A stretch of 64,000 bases of DNA from Neocallimastix lanati (nom. inval.) (GCA_016946835.1 JACVTC010000020.1:1235001-1299000); one strand, 5' to 3'. Positions 1 through 11,639 are shown, numbered from the stretch's first letter. Made by a program: numbers and translations. The notes: generated by a model from the letters alone, not told the origin.

Positions 1-36
1 GATTTATGGATTTATGGAGAAAAAAAAATCAATTAC

Positions 37-350
37 CTTCATTAATATATTGCCATAAATGTTCTTTTTCAACTTCAATATATAAAACAGTATTCATACC
101 AGCACCAACACCAATTTTCATAACATAATCTAATTTAAAATCTTCAAATTCAAAACTACGCTTTCCATGTTCTTCAATTAATTTTAAGCAAGCTTTTAAA
201 GCCTCTAAGGTTAAATCTGCCATGGAACATTCATCCATGGAATCCGTTTCATTTTCATTTATTGTCCAACAAGTTAATAATGTTTTTTCTTTATTATATT
301 TGATTTATTTTTATTTCATTTTTTAATTATTATTTAAATTATTTATTATT

Positions 351-442
<92 letters not shown>

Positions 443-1091
443 TTGTTATTCTTTATTAATTTAAAATATTATGACAATAATAATATAATATAATATAATA
501 TATATATATTACCTGTAACATTTACTGATAAAAAAATTTAAAAATTTTTTTGGTTTATTTTTTTTTTATTTTTTTTTTATTATTTCATTTTCATTTTCAT
601 TTTTTTTTTTTTTTTTTTATTGAATCATATATAAATTTTATTTATTTTTAATATTAAATCATATTAAAAAAAATAATAATAATAATTAACAATTGATTTT
701 AGAAATTGAATATAATAACTATATATATGAAATTTTGTATATTTCCAATATTCATATATTATTATAAATATTTACATATATCTCCTTTTTTTTCTACTAC
801 GAAATCAATAATTTCACAAAAATATTTATTTATTTCTTCTTTTAAATATGTACTTCCAGATTTTCCTTTTGATTGTAATTGATTTATAAAATCCACGATT
901 TCTTAAAATTTTATATAATATATTTATTATTATTTTTTTTAAAAAAAATATATATAATTATAATAATTATGGAAAAGGTATATTCGAATTATTTTTTTTT
1001 TTTATTAATTAGCTTAATTTTTAATTAAATATTATACATAGAATTATTAATTTGAATATATATATATTTTTTAATTGTTATTATATTTAAA

Positions 1092-1125
<34 letters not shown>

Positions 1126-1563
1126 GTTCTTACCAGATATATCAATAGCTGCTATAACACAAAATGTTTCTATATTAATTGTTTTCATATTATCTGCCTC
1201 TTCTTCAACTAAATTTTCTAAATAATTCTGAAGATGAAATGGTAAATATGACTTTAAAACTTTTTCATATTCTAATATCATTTTAGAATTATCTTCTTCT
1301 TTTGGTGCTATATTTTCTTCTGTTGTATATGTCATTTTTTCTAGTGTATCACTTTGTAAATTTTTAATATTTTCAATTGAACTTTTAAGTTTACCAAATG
1401 GTTTAATTGGTACATCCTCCTCTTCTTCCTCTTCATCACTTTCTTTTTCCTTATTGTCAATTACCATACTAGTTGATTTTAATAAACTTGCTCTTACTAT
1501 TTCTTTTTCATCAACATCACCGAGAAGGTTATTTTGCTCCGGTAAACTTGTTGCAAACTCCAT
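37..1563 (-). CDS. ADCY10-type (soluble) adenylate cyclase-like protein, 5' part, four exons, partial
   Basis: I read four exons: 1563-1134, 901-776, 524-513 (12 nt) and 288-37, then a GTAATT donor that leaves the gene running off the window. All junctions are phase 1 and the joined frame stays open for about 273 codons. Donors are GTAAGA, GTAAAT, GTAATA and GTAATT; acceptors end AAG or CAG. The first ~100 residues are acidic and low-complexity. Next comes a segment starting near LEYEKVLKSYLP and leading into CVIAAIDIS, which resembles the first catalytic domain of soluble adenylyl cyclases (class III nucleotidyl cyclase, bicarbonate-responsive in animals). The first metal-binding Asp (IDIS) is present. 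Where the family has KFAGD, the microexon and the start of exon 4 give NVTEK, so the second metal-binding Asp is missing. LLTCW and MKIGVGAG further on match the family. If the splicing is right, this domain is probably inactive or regulatory; a second domain would lie outside the window. The start is the ATG at 1563, in an A-rich context. Confidence 0.7.
354..444. repeat. (TTTA)n microsatellite inside the cyclase-like gene
   Basis: About 22 tandem TTTA units lie in the intron between the 12-nt microexon (524-513) and the next exon (288-37) of the cyclase-like gene. Confidence 0.95.
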
Positions 1564-2101
1564 ATTTTATATAAAATTTAGTATATATAACTTTTATTTT
1601 AATTTTGAGATTATATATATATCGCTGTGATATAAATTAGAAAAAGAAAAAAGTAATAATTAATATAAACAATATTATAATAATAGTTGTTATAATTAAT
1701 AATATTTTGTAATTTTCAATTGTTGTAGTGCAAATATGTATCCTCCATAATATTCACCTTGTTTTTTATATATTTCAATTTATTTTGTATATTTTTTTTT
1801 TTTTTTTTATTATAGATACATAATATATTTTGATTTTCAGTTTTCGAAATATATTTATATTTTTTATTTGCTTATTTATAATTAATGAACATAATAATAT
1901 TTGAAATATTATCAATTATTATTACTATTTTAAATATTATATATTTAAATATATTTATAGATAATGATAATTTTTTTTTTTTCTTTATATATAATTTTTA
2001 TTTGCTATTCTTTTGAATATATTATAATTAATTTAAGTATTATTATTACTGTTTGTTGTTGTTATTGTTATTATTATAAATTGTGCATATATTTAAATAT
2101 T

Positions 2102-2140
<39 letters not shown>

Positions 2141-2992
2141 CTTTAATATTTAAATATTGAATTGCTACAGATATAAATATATTTATATATTAATAATAGT
2201 TTAAGAAGAAAAGAGAAAGAAAGAAGAAAAAAAAAGATTTTATATTTTATCAACTTTCTTTTTCTTTTTCTTCTTAATATTTAATATTTAAGGTATATAA
2301 ATAAATATTATAACTAGCTATCATATAATTGTTTTCTATAAAAAAAATTTTTTTTCAGTATAAAATAATATATATAGTTTAAAAATAAGAAAAATAATTA
2401 TAATAATATAAATAAAACAAATAAATAGAAGAAAAAAAAATTAAATAAATATGAAAATTTTTATTTTTTTTTTTTTTTTTCTTCCTCTTCCCTAAATTTT
2501 TTATATAAAAATAATTGATATTAATATTACAATAATTATTTATAAAGTTTATTAGATATGTAAAAAAAATGGATATGGATAAAGTTGTTTTTTTTTTTTT
2601 TTTTTTTTTTTATTATTATTATTTAATAATTAATTTTAATATTAATTATTAAATAAAAAAAAAAACAATAACAATAATAGAAAATAAAAATATTAAAAAC
2701 AATTTTATTTTAAAAATAAAATTTTAAATAATAATAAAATTCATTAGTACTATAGTTTATATTTAACTAATTTTTTTATATAATTATTCAAGAATTTAAT
2801 TACTATTACTTTAAATTAATTATAATTCAAAGTTATTTTTATTTTTATTTTTTCTTAAAATAATTATATTTTATTTTATTTTAATGTTTTATTATTAGAA
2901 AACTTTAATATAAATTATTTTTTTATAAATCATAGAATTAACTTAGCAATATCATTTGATTAAATATATATATATATAATACATAATATTTT

Positions 2993-3023
<31 letters not shown>

Positions 3024-3300
3024 TACACATATAAATAATATGAAAAATTAAAAAATAATGAAATTCAATTTATTATAAAGTAAAAAATAATCATAAAGAA
3101 AATAAAAAAGTTTATATACCTTTTAATAATGAATGATATATATATTTACTATATTTACTATATATGAATAAATGTAATATTTTATTAATTTTAGTTTATT
3201 AAAAATTTATCTTTATATATATAAAATTTTATATAATTAAGAAACAATAATTTTATTTTATTTATTTCTTTTATGTATATATATATTAAGATTAAATACT
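1564..3300. other. AT-rich intergenic stretch, no gene seen
   Basis: This holds A/T homopolymers (for example poly-T near 2587-2610 and poly-A near 2998-3022), a TA run near 2108-2136 and short inverted A/T repeats. I found no reading frame with sense. The promoter of the minus-strand cyclase-like gene should lie just above 1563, but no clear TATA element stands out. Confidence 0.6.
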
Positions 3301-3540
3301 ATTATTTTTTTTTTTAGACTATTATTAACTAGTGTGGAGGACAATAGGGTTTCCAGTCTTTCCTTTAAATGTTTTATTATTATTTTAATTCTTTTACTTT
3401 TTATTATCTTATTCAAAATAATTAATTAAATAATATAATAATAATATTAATTAAATAAACAAATAAATAAGAATAATAATACGTAACCCCAACCATTTTC
3501 ACTATTTTTACTCCTACTTAATTTTTTTTTTTTTTTTTTT

Positions 3541-4080
3541 TATTTCCGGTGTGTACCGCCCTATGCCCCCCTCATGACATGGGAATATTAAGGTAGTCAC
3601 AACACTTTGTGGACAGTCTTACTGTTTATTCAGCATAGGCGCTCTAACCATAAATATTATTGTTGAGATTTTCGAGCACGATTTTTATCGGAATGCTTTT
3701 TCGGTGCCTAACTCGGGAGAGTTGCATTTCCCCAAATTGCATTTCGCCAGGTTGTATTTCGACAAGTGGCGTAATATTAAAATGTTGCATTTCCCCAAGT
3801 TGCTTTTCCCCAAGTTGCTTTTCGCCAGGTTGCATTTCGACAAGTACAGTATTGATATAAATAAATGAATAAATAAATAGATATTAATTCAAAATATTTT
3901 TTTTTAAAATTGTTTTTATGCGATATTAATAATATTTAATTTTATTTATTGATTTATTTATTTATTTAATAATTTTCAATTTGGCGAAATGCAATCTGGC
4001 GAAATGCCCCACACCCGCCTAACTCCTTAGAAGCGAAGCTAGAATAACCTAACCCAATGAGTCACGTACTAGCTCACTTG
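3541..4080 (+). repeat. Dispersed repeat R1, copy A
   Basis: GC-richer than its surroundings. The left end runs TTTCCGGTGTGTACCGCCC and then a segment with TATTAAGGTAGTCAC; the right end, read on the minus strand, begins CAAGTGAGCTAGTACG. The whole unit returns inverted at 25352-25872, its left end alone at 31861-31912 and its right end alone at 23891-23940. The inner part carries many GCATTTCGCC units arranged as foldback-like arms. No convincing protein is encoded; the short minus-strand frame rich in QLGEMQ is only the translation of the 12-bp units. Near 3650-3600 the minus strand reads TGGTTAGAGCGCC, like a tRNA D-arm, which suggests a tRNA-related (SINE-like) origin for part of it. Confidence 0.8.
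3721..4008. repeat. Foldback-like inverted repeat with tandem 12-bp arms inside R1 copy A
   Basis: The left arm (3721-3843) has about seven copies of a unit near GTTGCATTTCGCCAG. The right arm (3977-4008) has the same unit inverted, about CAATTTGGCGAAATGC, twice. Between them is an A/T-rich core of about 130 bp. The inverted copy at 25439-25654 keeps the same plan. Confidence 0.7.
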
Positions 4081-4392
4081 CTAATAGTATTTAGTTAGCA
4101 GATTGATTATTCGTAGTTTAGTTACGTACATATGAACCCATATGCTAGGAATTCCCTCGTAAGTACATTAATGAGAGTTACTAGCGCAACCCTCTCAGGC
4201 CCATTATTAGGACAGTATCTAGTCTATATTACTCCAGAATTTAAAGATATTATATATAAGGGGAGGGGAATATACTTACCTGTAAATGGAAACTCTAACC
4301 ACCATCTACCATAAAACCTTTTGTTCAAAAAAAAACCGGAAAATGGTCGAAAGGCCGGGTTCCTACTTAATTGGGCTTGATTATTGATTCCC

Positions 4393-4420
<28 letters not shown>
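4081..4420. other. GC-richer unclassified segment next to R1
   Basis: Base composition is much less AT-biased than the genome average here, and 4334-4368 contains a small GC hairpin (CCGG..GGTCGAAAGGCCGGG). A plus frame of 60 codons exists (4132-4314) but resembles nothing I know. It is probably part of a transposon or an old gene fragment. Confidence 0.4.
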
Positions 4421-4423
<3 letters not shown>

Positions 4424-4444
4424 ATAGTTGCAATTATTGCGAAC

Positions 4445-4522
4445 TTTATTTATTCATTCATTTATTAATTACATAAGTATATATATATACTTATGTAATT
4501 AAATGAATGAATGAATAAATAT
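4445..4522. repeat. Large AT-rich palindrome
   Basis: The left arm TTTATTCATTCATTTATT and ATTACATAAGTATATA is mirrored on the right by TATATACTTATGTAAT and AAATGAATGAATGAATAAA. The arms are about 35 bp, almost perfect, with no real loop. Confidence 0.85.
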
Positions 4523-4689
4523 TATTTGTCCAATTTGAGAATAGTAATATTTTAAATAGTAATGTGAAATAAAAGTATTATTTAAAGTAAAGTGTATAAA
4601 TAAATTCAGGAAAAAAAAAAAAAAAAAAAAAGTTCATAGGCATCATCAACAGATGATAAAATTTTGGGTTTAAAGTGAATTCCTATTCT

Positions 4690-5225
4690 GGATTAGGATT
4701 TGAATTGACAATCTGAAAGATATTATGGTCTTCTTCTTCTTCAGAGGGCAATGACCTTGCTAGCCTGTCTTAATTGCATTTTCAGCGTTGATGCTCTTAG
4801 TTAGTATGTGCTTATACCTTTTGGAATAGTAATCCTTGTCGAATACTAGCCCTAGGCATAATTTCTGTAAAAGAGAGCCTCAGATCGCATCAAGAATGAC
4901 GAGTTTAGAATAATCACTGGAAATGATTTGCTTATTAAACAAGACATCTCATTCCTTTTTATAATCTAAACCAATGATGTCTGCTACCAAAAGGGAAGTT
5001 ATATAATTAGTACCATGTCACCTATTTATTTACACACTCATTATTCAGAAAACTACTAATATTAACACGATTTTCATCAATTAATCTATTCACTACATTA
5101 TTAGAAACAAATCTATTATTATCACTATCACTTATATTAATATTCCTTTTTTTTTTTTTTTTTTTTTTTTTTAACGGCAGCAAACTTGTTTCATCTTTAT
5201 TAATTAAATATTTGATAAAATACAT
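4690..5225 (-). pseudogene. Decayed 3' end of a non-LTR retrotransposon (second copy)
   Basis: The segment around 4738-4800 repeats, with many changes, the plus-strand text of 5428-5490 (both contain GCTAGCC, GCCTGTCTTA and a following CAGC.TTGA.GCTCTT). The minus-strand stretch 5225-5022 has the Asn/Ser-rich low-complexity composition of the linker in the longer copy, followed by stop codons and frame breaks. It is a relic of the same LINE family as 5407-6490, also on the minus strand. Confidence 0.55.
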
Positions 5226-5406
5226 GTAATAAAATAATAAAAAAAAAAAGATAAAAAAATAAACAAAAAATAAAACACAAAATAAAAATAAAATAATGGT
5301 ATAATATATTCTAGTTTCATTTAATTAATATTTGTAAGACTTCACAAGGGCATTATTATACTGAAGTATAATAATTAACTTTGACTTCGCAATGTTAATC
5401 ATAATT

Positions 5407-6490
5407 TTAAGATACAAAATTATGATCTTCATTGGTTGCGCTAGCCCTGCTGGCCTGTCTTACTGTTTCTTCAGCATTGACGCTCTTGGTAGTAGTAGTA
5501 CGATTCGATTTGAACCTATTGAACAAAGACCATTGCTGGCCAATAGCAATAGGTATAATCGATTGGAGAAGTGCCGCAGTAACCACTAAGAACGGAGTAT
5601 CAGAATAAGCACCTGATTTCATCTGGCACTTAAATAGATCCTTCCATTCCCTTGTACTGTTATTAATACTTCGACCTCCAAGAAGGAAATTAAACACTTT
5701 TTCACACACACTAGAATCAATATACACATTATTTTCAATACTATTACTAACATTACTAAAAATACTATTACTAATATTATTATTACTATTATAACTATTA
5801 CTATTATTACTATTACTATTATCATTATTACTATTAACAATATCATTTGTTAGGTTGCCACGGTAAAAAGCATTATATAAAAATAAAATTTTATCATTAA
5901 CTTTACTACGAGTATGATTGAAAAAGGGACAATCAATTAACCAATGACTTATCCATTGTTTATTACTTTTACAACAGGGACAAAAATTAGGACACATTTG
6001 GTCCACTATTTTTGCAGCTTTAGCAATTCTAGCATCTAATCTATATCCGCTTCGTGCTCTCAATAGCCAATAGAAACCATATGAAAGATCAGGATAGTCA
6101 TAACAAAGTTTTATAAATTTTGATGTTTCTTCGAATTTGTTTTTGTCATAAAACTCAGCTTTAATAGAATTGATTTTCATATCTCTTTTCCAATAAAAAT
6201 CCTTGATTTTATTATCGTTATTACCTCTTTTCTCTAGTTTACGTTTAAGAGTTCTACTTTTATATTAATATTCCTATTTTTACTATCAATACTATTACTC
6301 TTGATAAAAATATTATTGTTATTGTTATTATTACCAATATTATAAACTTTGTTACTACTACAAGAATCAGTACTGATGAAAAAGGTAAGCAATTTTACGA
6401 CAAAAGCAAAATAATAAATATAATAATAATATATTAAATTATAAAACAATAAAATCTTTGATATTCTTAAAATAAAAAATAAAAACAAAA
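5407..6490 (-). mobile_element. 5'-truncated non-LTR (LINE-type) retrotransposon, C-terminal part of the reverse transcriptase protein
   Basis: The open part is 257 codons from the ATG at 6180, and the same frame is open about 25 codons further upstream. Residues 81-107 read CPNFCPCCKSNKQWISHWL and onwards: a C-x2-C-x8-H-x4-C knuckle, the typical C-terminal zinc finger of LINE reverse-transcriptase proteins, preceded by a YDYPDLSYGFYWLLRAR segment usual before it. An Asn/Ser-rich linker and a conserved tail follow. The stretch 6488-6234 in another frame is also Asn-rich and probably continues the protein upstream after a frameshift. The reverse transcriptase and endonuclease domains are absent, so the copy is dead and 5'-truncated, as LINE insertions often are. 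The 3' flank (5336-5400) holds a hairpin around CATTATTATACTGAAG. Confidence 0.75.
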
Positions 6491-6960
6491 ATAGTTTAAG
6501 AAATAAAAAAAATAAAAAATAAAAACAAAAATAGTTTAAGAAATAAAAAAAGTAAAATAATAATAAATATAACTTTTTTTAAACTTTTTCTTTTTAAATT
6601 ATGTAAAATCAAGTAGTATTTATTTTTTTATATATATAAAAATAAATTTTTTACTTTCTTTTTTCTTTTTTTTTTATTAAAAGAAAAAAAAATTAATTTA
6701 ATTTAATAGCTTAATATTAATACTATTAAATATATAATTATGATTACATATATATAAATTTTTTTATTTATTTAAATTTTTAAATGTTTTATATTATATA
6801 TTATTTATTTCTTCTATTAAAATTTATATTTATAATTTTTAACAAAAAAAAAAAAAAATAAAAATAAACTTATTCTTTTATATATTTTTATTTTATTTTC
6901 ATTAAACTTTCTGTTTCAAAATATTATTTAATAATTTCTTAATTTTTAATTTTCACAGTT
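6491..6960. other. AT-rich intergenic stretch
   Basis: Contains a 31-bp direct duplication (about 6476-6542, unit rich in AAATAAAAACAAAAATAG) and homopolymers, including poly-A near 6843. No gene seen; it should hold the 3' end and polyadenylation signal of the next minus-strand gene. Confidence 0.5.
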
Positions 6961-6964
6961 TCAT

Positions 6965-7904
6965 TTATAAAACATTGACAATAGTTGTCATAATACCAAC
7001 AATTATAGCAATAACTGCAGTGAAAGCATAGGTAGAAGCAGCTGATTTTGAATTTTTAGCATTAGCAACATCTTGTTCAGTTAATTTACCACCACTAATT
7101 GTAAATCTAGTTGAATAACTACTATCCTTAGAAGTACCAAAGTGAAGGAAATAGTTATTTGATTGCACTGGTAATTCTTTCATGACTTCTTGAAGTTCTT
7201 GAGTAGCTCTCTTTTTTTTTTTTAAATTTATTTCATTTAATTTTTATTATTATTTTATTTTATTTTGAATAAATCATTTTTTTAAATTTTGAACAAAAAG
7301 GTGTTAAAAAAAATATTTTTATTAATATAAATAAATCATCTTAATTATATTTAAACATTTAAAATTAAATTTTATATTTATTTATTTATTTATTATTTTA
7401 TACTTACCAAATCAAAGAAAACTTTTCCAAGTTCAACATGGGGTACATTAATTGACATAAAAGGTTTGTTTTGACATTCCTCTGGTTTACCATTTTCAAA
7501 GTAATACTTTTGATACATATTTTTAAAAATTGATATTTATAATTTAATAATTTTAAAATTAATGATTATAAAATTCTTTTCTAATATTCTTTATATTTTT
7601 ATTAAGTAACATAATAAAGTAATATTTTTTTTTCATCATTTTATTCTTTACTAATAATAAATTCGAAATGTAAAATGCAAGATAAAAAATATATATATAT
7701 TATTATATAATACTTTTTTGTATTTAAATAAAGACTTACAAGAGCTAATGTTTCACTTCCAGTAGCTTCAGTTACCCAATCAACTTCATAAATTTGTCCA
7801 AATTGCCAAACAGTTTGCATATTTGGATTGGTAATATTCATAACTTTTTCAGCAAAACATGAGCTTATAAGAGTTACTAATAAAACAAATATTACAGATT
7901 TCAT
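6965..7904 (-). CDS. Kre9/KNH-like GPI-anchored cell-surface protein, three exons
   Basis: Exons: 7904-7740, 7506-7408 and 7210-6965, all phase 0, with donors GTAAGT and acceptors ending AAG; 169 residues in all. Residues 1-18 form a signal peptide (hydrophobic core, FAEK boundary). Exon 1 then gives ITNPNMQTVWQFGQIYEVDW, the N-terminal signature of the Kre9/Knh1-type Ser/Thr-rich GPI-anchored family. Exon 3 ends its domain with RFTISGGKL and the protein ends with about 20 hydrophobic residues after a small-residue stretch (NSKSAAS), as expected for a GPI-attachment signal. It has the same three-exon plan as the plus-strand gene at 18204, and both have a first exon of exactly 55 codons, so they are paralogues. 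It lacks the long Ser/Thr/Gly repeat of that paralogue. A role at the cell surface or wall is inferred from the family. A TATAAAGGATC element lies about 45 bp upstream on the minus strand. Confidence 0.8.
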
Positions 7905-7945
7905 TTTGATTATTTATATTATTATTATTTATAAAAAAAAGATCC

Positions 7946-7956
7946 TTTATAAAGTT
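7946..7956 (-). promoter_or_regulatory. TATA-like element of the GPI-protein gene
   Basis: The minus strand reads TATAAAGGATC, followed by a homopolymer run before the ATG at 7904. Very similar elements precede the genes at 18204 and 22444 and the decayed gene at 26360. Confidence 0.45.
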
Positions 7957-10257
7957 ACTTTTAATTTTAAAAAATAATATCTATTTTTTTTATTTATTAT
8001 TAATAATATTTATTGTTATTTTTATTTGATGAATCCTGAATTGGAAATTTAATTATATATATTTATTATTTTTATTTGGATTGACTTTTTCTTTTGATTT
8101 CCAAATTCCTTTGTTCTTTTTTAAACTTTAAAAAAAAAAAAAAGAAAAAGAAAAAGAAAACGTAAAAGAATAAAACTTAAAAGAAATTAAATAAGAATAA
8201 AAATTTTAAGAACAATAAACAAACAATAATAATTAATAAATAAATAAATAATAAAATAAATAAATGATTATACTCTATTAATAATAATTACTAATCTATA
8301 ATTAATAATTGAATAAATAAATAAATAAATATATGCTCGACAATTAATATATATTTGCATATAAATTTTTTAATTCTTTTTCAAAATATAATAAATACAA
8401 TAATATATTAAATTCAATTGACTTGAATATTATTTAATTTATTCCTATTTTATATTTTAATATATTAAATAGCTTATTAAAACCACAAGATAGCCAATGA
8501 AATTCTTTTATATGTGTTAAAATTTAAACTTAATTGAATTGTTATATATATTATAATATTGTTGTAATATATAATAAATAGAATCATTATTCAATTTTAT
8601 TTGGTTAATTTAAGAATTTTATATTTTTATTTTATGTAAATTTCAAATTTAGAATTCTAAAAATTAAAAATTAAATTAAAAATTTTTTATTTATTTATTT
8701 ATTCTTGTGGTGGTCCAATGAAATGAAAGGAGGGTTGATTAAATTATTTTCAATTGAATTCAATATATTTTAATGTATATTATTATATTTATATAGTATG
8801 ACATAATTATATTAAAAATAGATTAAATTTTTATTTTATATTAGTATTGAGTAAATACAAAATTATATAATGATAATTATATACAAAATAATATAACATA
8901 ATATGATATAATGTAATATAAAATACAAAATAATATAAAATAAAATTAAATATAAAATAAAATTAAATATAAAATAAAATTAAATATATAATAAAATATT
9001 ATAATATGAATTATATAATTAGATTTACTATATAAAATAATATATTATAAAATTAAATATAAAAAATAAAGATAAAATATTAAAAAATATTAAAATTTTA
9101 TAATCAGACTTCAAAAAAAAGTAGCGAAACCAATATACATTATATATAATAAAAATAAGTTGTGGAGATTTTTTGTTATAGTAAAAACAATGGTATGCAA
9201 TTAATGGGAGTGGTAATACAAAAAAGGGTGAATAAAGTTTAAAATCAATATGATACTTATAAAAATAGAATTATCGAATTATCTAATAGTATAATAAATA
9301 GAAAAAACTAAAATGAAGTGAACTATTAATGTTTAAATAAAAATAAAAAAAAAAGAATTTTTTTATTTAAGGTTACATCAATAATATGAGATTGAAAGAA
9401 TGAAAGAATTTTAGCCTACTTTTTTTTTTTTTTTTTTTTTAAGAAAAAAATAAATATTTAAAGTTAATAATAATTATATTATTTCTTTTTTATTTCATTT
9501 TAAAGGTATCTTTCATTTATCATACATCTTTAGTCAATATATAATCTTTTTTTTTTATTATTTCAGGTATGATAAAAAAATGATTAATTATATTCATAAT
9601 TATTTAATAATTAATAAAATTTATTTGTGTGGTAACATTTTAAAAAATTTTTTATTTTACTTTTCTTTATAGTTTTAATTTATCTCTATGTTTAAATTAA
9701 ATTTTTTAAAGGTGGTACAAAAGAAAAGAAAGAAAGAAAAAATACAAAAAAATGTAAAAAAAAAAAAAAAAAGAAAGAAAAAATAAAGAATTATTTAATA
9801 AATAAATAAATAAATAGAAAATAAATAAATAAATAAAGGTTAATAAGTTAATAAATAAATAAATATTATTTATGATATTTATGATTTATAATAATGAATT
9901 AAATCTTTCCCTATTTTTAAACATTTCATCATCCTTTTTTTTTTTTTTTTCTAATGTTATTTTATTTAAAGATTATTCTACAGTTAATTTTTGTTTTTAT
10001 TTTTTTATTTTTATTTTAAACTTTAAATTTATTAAAATTAATTGTTTCATAAATTAAAATTGAATTATATATAAATTACAAATATTAAAATATATTTGTA
10101 TTATATGTAACTATAAATTAATTATATTTATTAACATAAGACTTTCATATAAAAAAATAAAATAAATACATTTCAATTACAATACATACTACTTTACGGA
10201 GTAAATTGAATTGCAAACATGTAATGTAATATAATCAAAAGTGAAATAAATTGAAAG
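7957..10257. other. AT-rich intergenic region, no gene seen
   Basis: Low-complexity A/T sequence with many AAATAAAT runs, poly-A at 8128-8142 and 9758-9772 and poly-T at 9420-9440. The frames present are homopolymer translations without recognisable content. A slightly less AT-rich patch at 9108-9260 has no interpretable frame. Confidence 0.6.
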
Positions 10258-10309
10258 TTAACTCATGATTATTAAAATTTTATTTAATAATAAATAATTA
10301 TTAAATATT

Positions 10310-10470
10310 AAATAATAGAATAATAAATAATAAATAATAAATAATAAATAATAAATAATAAATAATAAATAATAAATAATAAATAATAAATAATAAATAA
10401 TAAATAATAAATAATAAATAATAAATAATAAGTAATAAGTAATAAATAATAAATAATTAATTATAAACAA
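10310..10470. repeat. (TAAATAA)n microsatellite
   Basis: About 23 tandem copies of the 7-mer AATAAAT. The same 7-mer arrays recur at 17196, 31255, 47095 and 60400. Confidence 0.95.
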
Positions 10471-10559
10471 TTAATAATAAATATTTAAAAATAAATAATA
10501 AATAATTAATAATAAATAATTAATATTTAATAATAATAAAAAAAAAAAAAAAAAAAAAA

Positions 10560-11320
10560 AAAACACCTATGATGATTAATAGCTTGACTAAATTGTATTA
10601 TGTATAAATATGCTAATAATACATATACATTAGTTTGTACTAGAATTGACATAGAAATACTATATAAATAATATTACTTTGAACTTATTTATAATATACA
10701 TCAAACATTCTAGTTTTATTCTTATACAACGACATATAAATCATAATCATAATAATATTACATTTATAAATAATTAGTTATAAATAATTACAAAACTAGA
10801 TTTGGTGTCAAAATTATAGATGTTATTTATATATAAACACGTGATACTTAAAATGATAATGCCAGACTTTTATGTGAAATAATTTAAAATGGATTTTTAA
10901 AAATAATGGTAAGTTTAGTAAAATCTATTAATAGAATTATAATATTCGTACAATTAAAATACTAATTCCTAAAAATTACAAGAGAGTCCTCTATTTCTAA
11001 TATAAATAATTTAATATATATTTATAAGAAATAGGTAATATATTTATTATATATTCTACTATATAAAACTATATTAATTTTATATGAAAGTATTATAATT
11101 ATTATAATTATAATACATATTGAAATTATCAAAAAGATATAAATTTAATATTTAATAATTATTATTAAATATACAAATATATTGCTACACAATTTGTTTT
11201 ATATCAAAAAATTACACACAGTTGTTTTTACACCAAACATAGTAAAAAAAAAAAACATATATATGTTATTTTAATACTCTATTTATATAATACTAGATTC
11301 CTGTTATTTATGTGACTTGT
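10560..11320. other. Intergenic, no gene seen
   Basis: Less repetitive than its neighbours, but all frames are short and broken. Nothing identifiable. Confidence 0.5.
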
Positions 11321-11324
11321 TATT

Positions 11325-11638
11325 TTTAATAATTAAGTAAATAATAAATATTCTTTTTTTTATATATATATAATTTATTAATATTCAATTATAAAATTTT
11401 TTTTTTGAAAAAAAAAAAAATTTTATAATTCTTTTTTAATAGAATATATTATTATTACTTTTGAAATAGTTATTTAATGATATTTAATTGAAAAATATAT
11501 TATTATTTCTTTTGAAATAATAATTATTTATATATTTATTTATGAATGTATAGAATATCCTAAAAATGTATGGCTTTATTTTAAAAATATTATAAACCAC
11601 ATTGCGAAATGTACTATTGCGAAATGAACGATCCCCAA
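11325..11638 (+). repeat. Dispersed repeat R2, copy A
   Basis: About 310 bp matching 24910-25213 in the same orientation, from TTAATAATTAA to a shared end ACCACATTGCGAAATG..ATTGCGAAATG..ACGATCCC. It contains a strong internal hairpin at 11388-11430 (poly-T arm against poly-A arm, both flanked by TTATAA). The terminal GCGAAATG motif is also the unit of the arms in repeat R1. Confidence 0.8.
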
Positions 11639-11639
11639 A

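Noticed and set aside
4132-4314. 60-codon plus frame in the GC-richer segment
   Set aside because: No recognisable domain, no promoter or exon signals, and adjoining a dispersed repeat; kept only as an unclassified segment.
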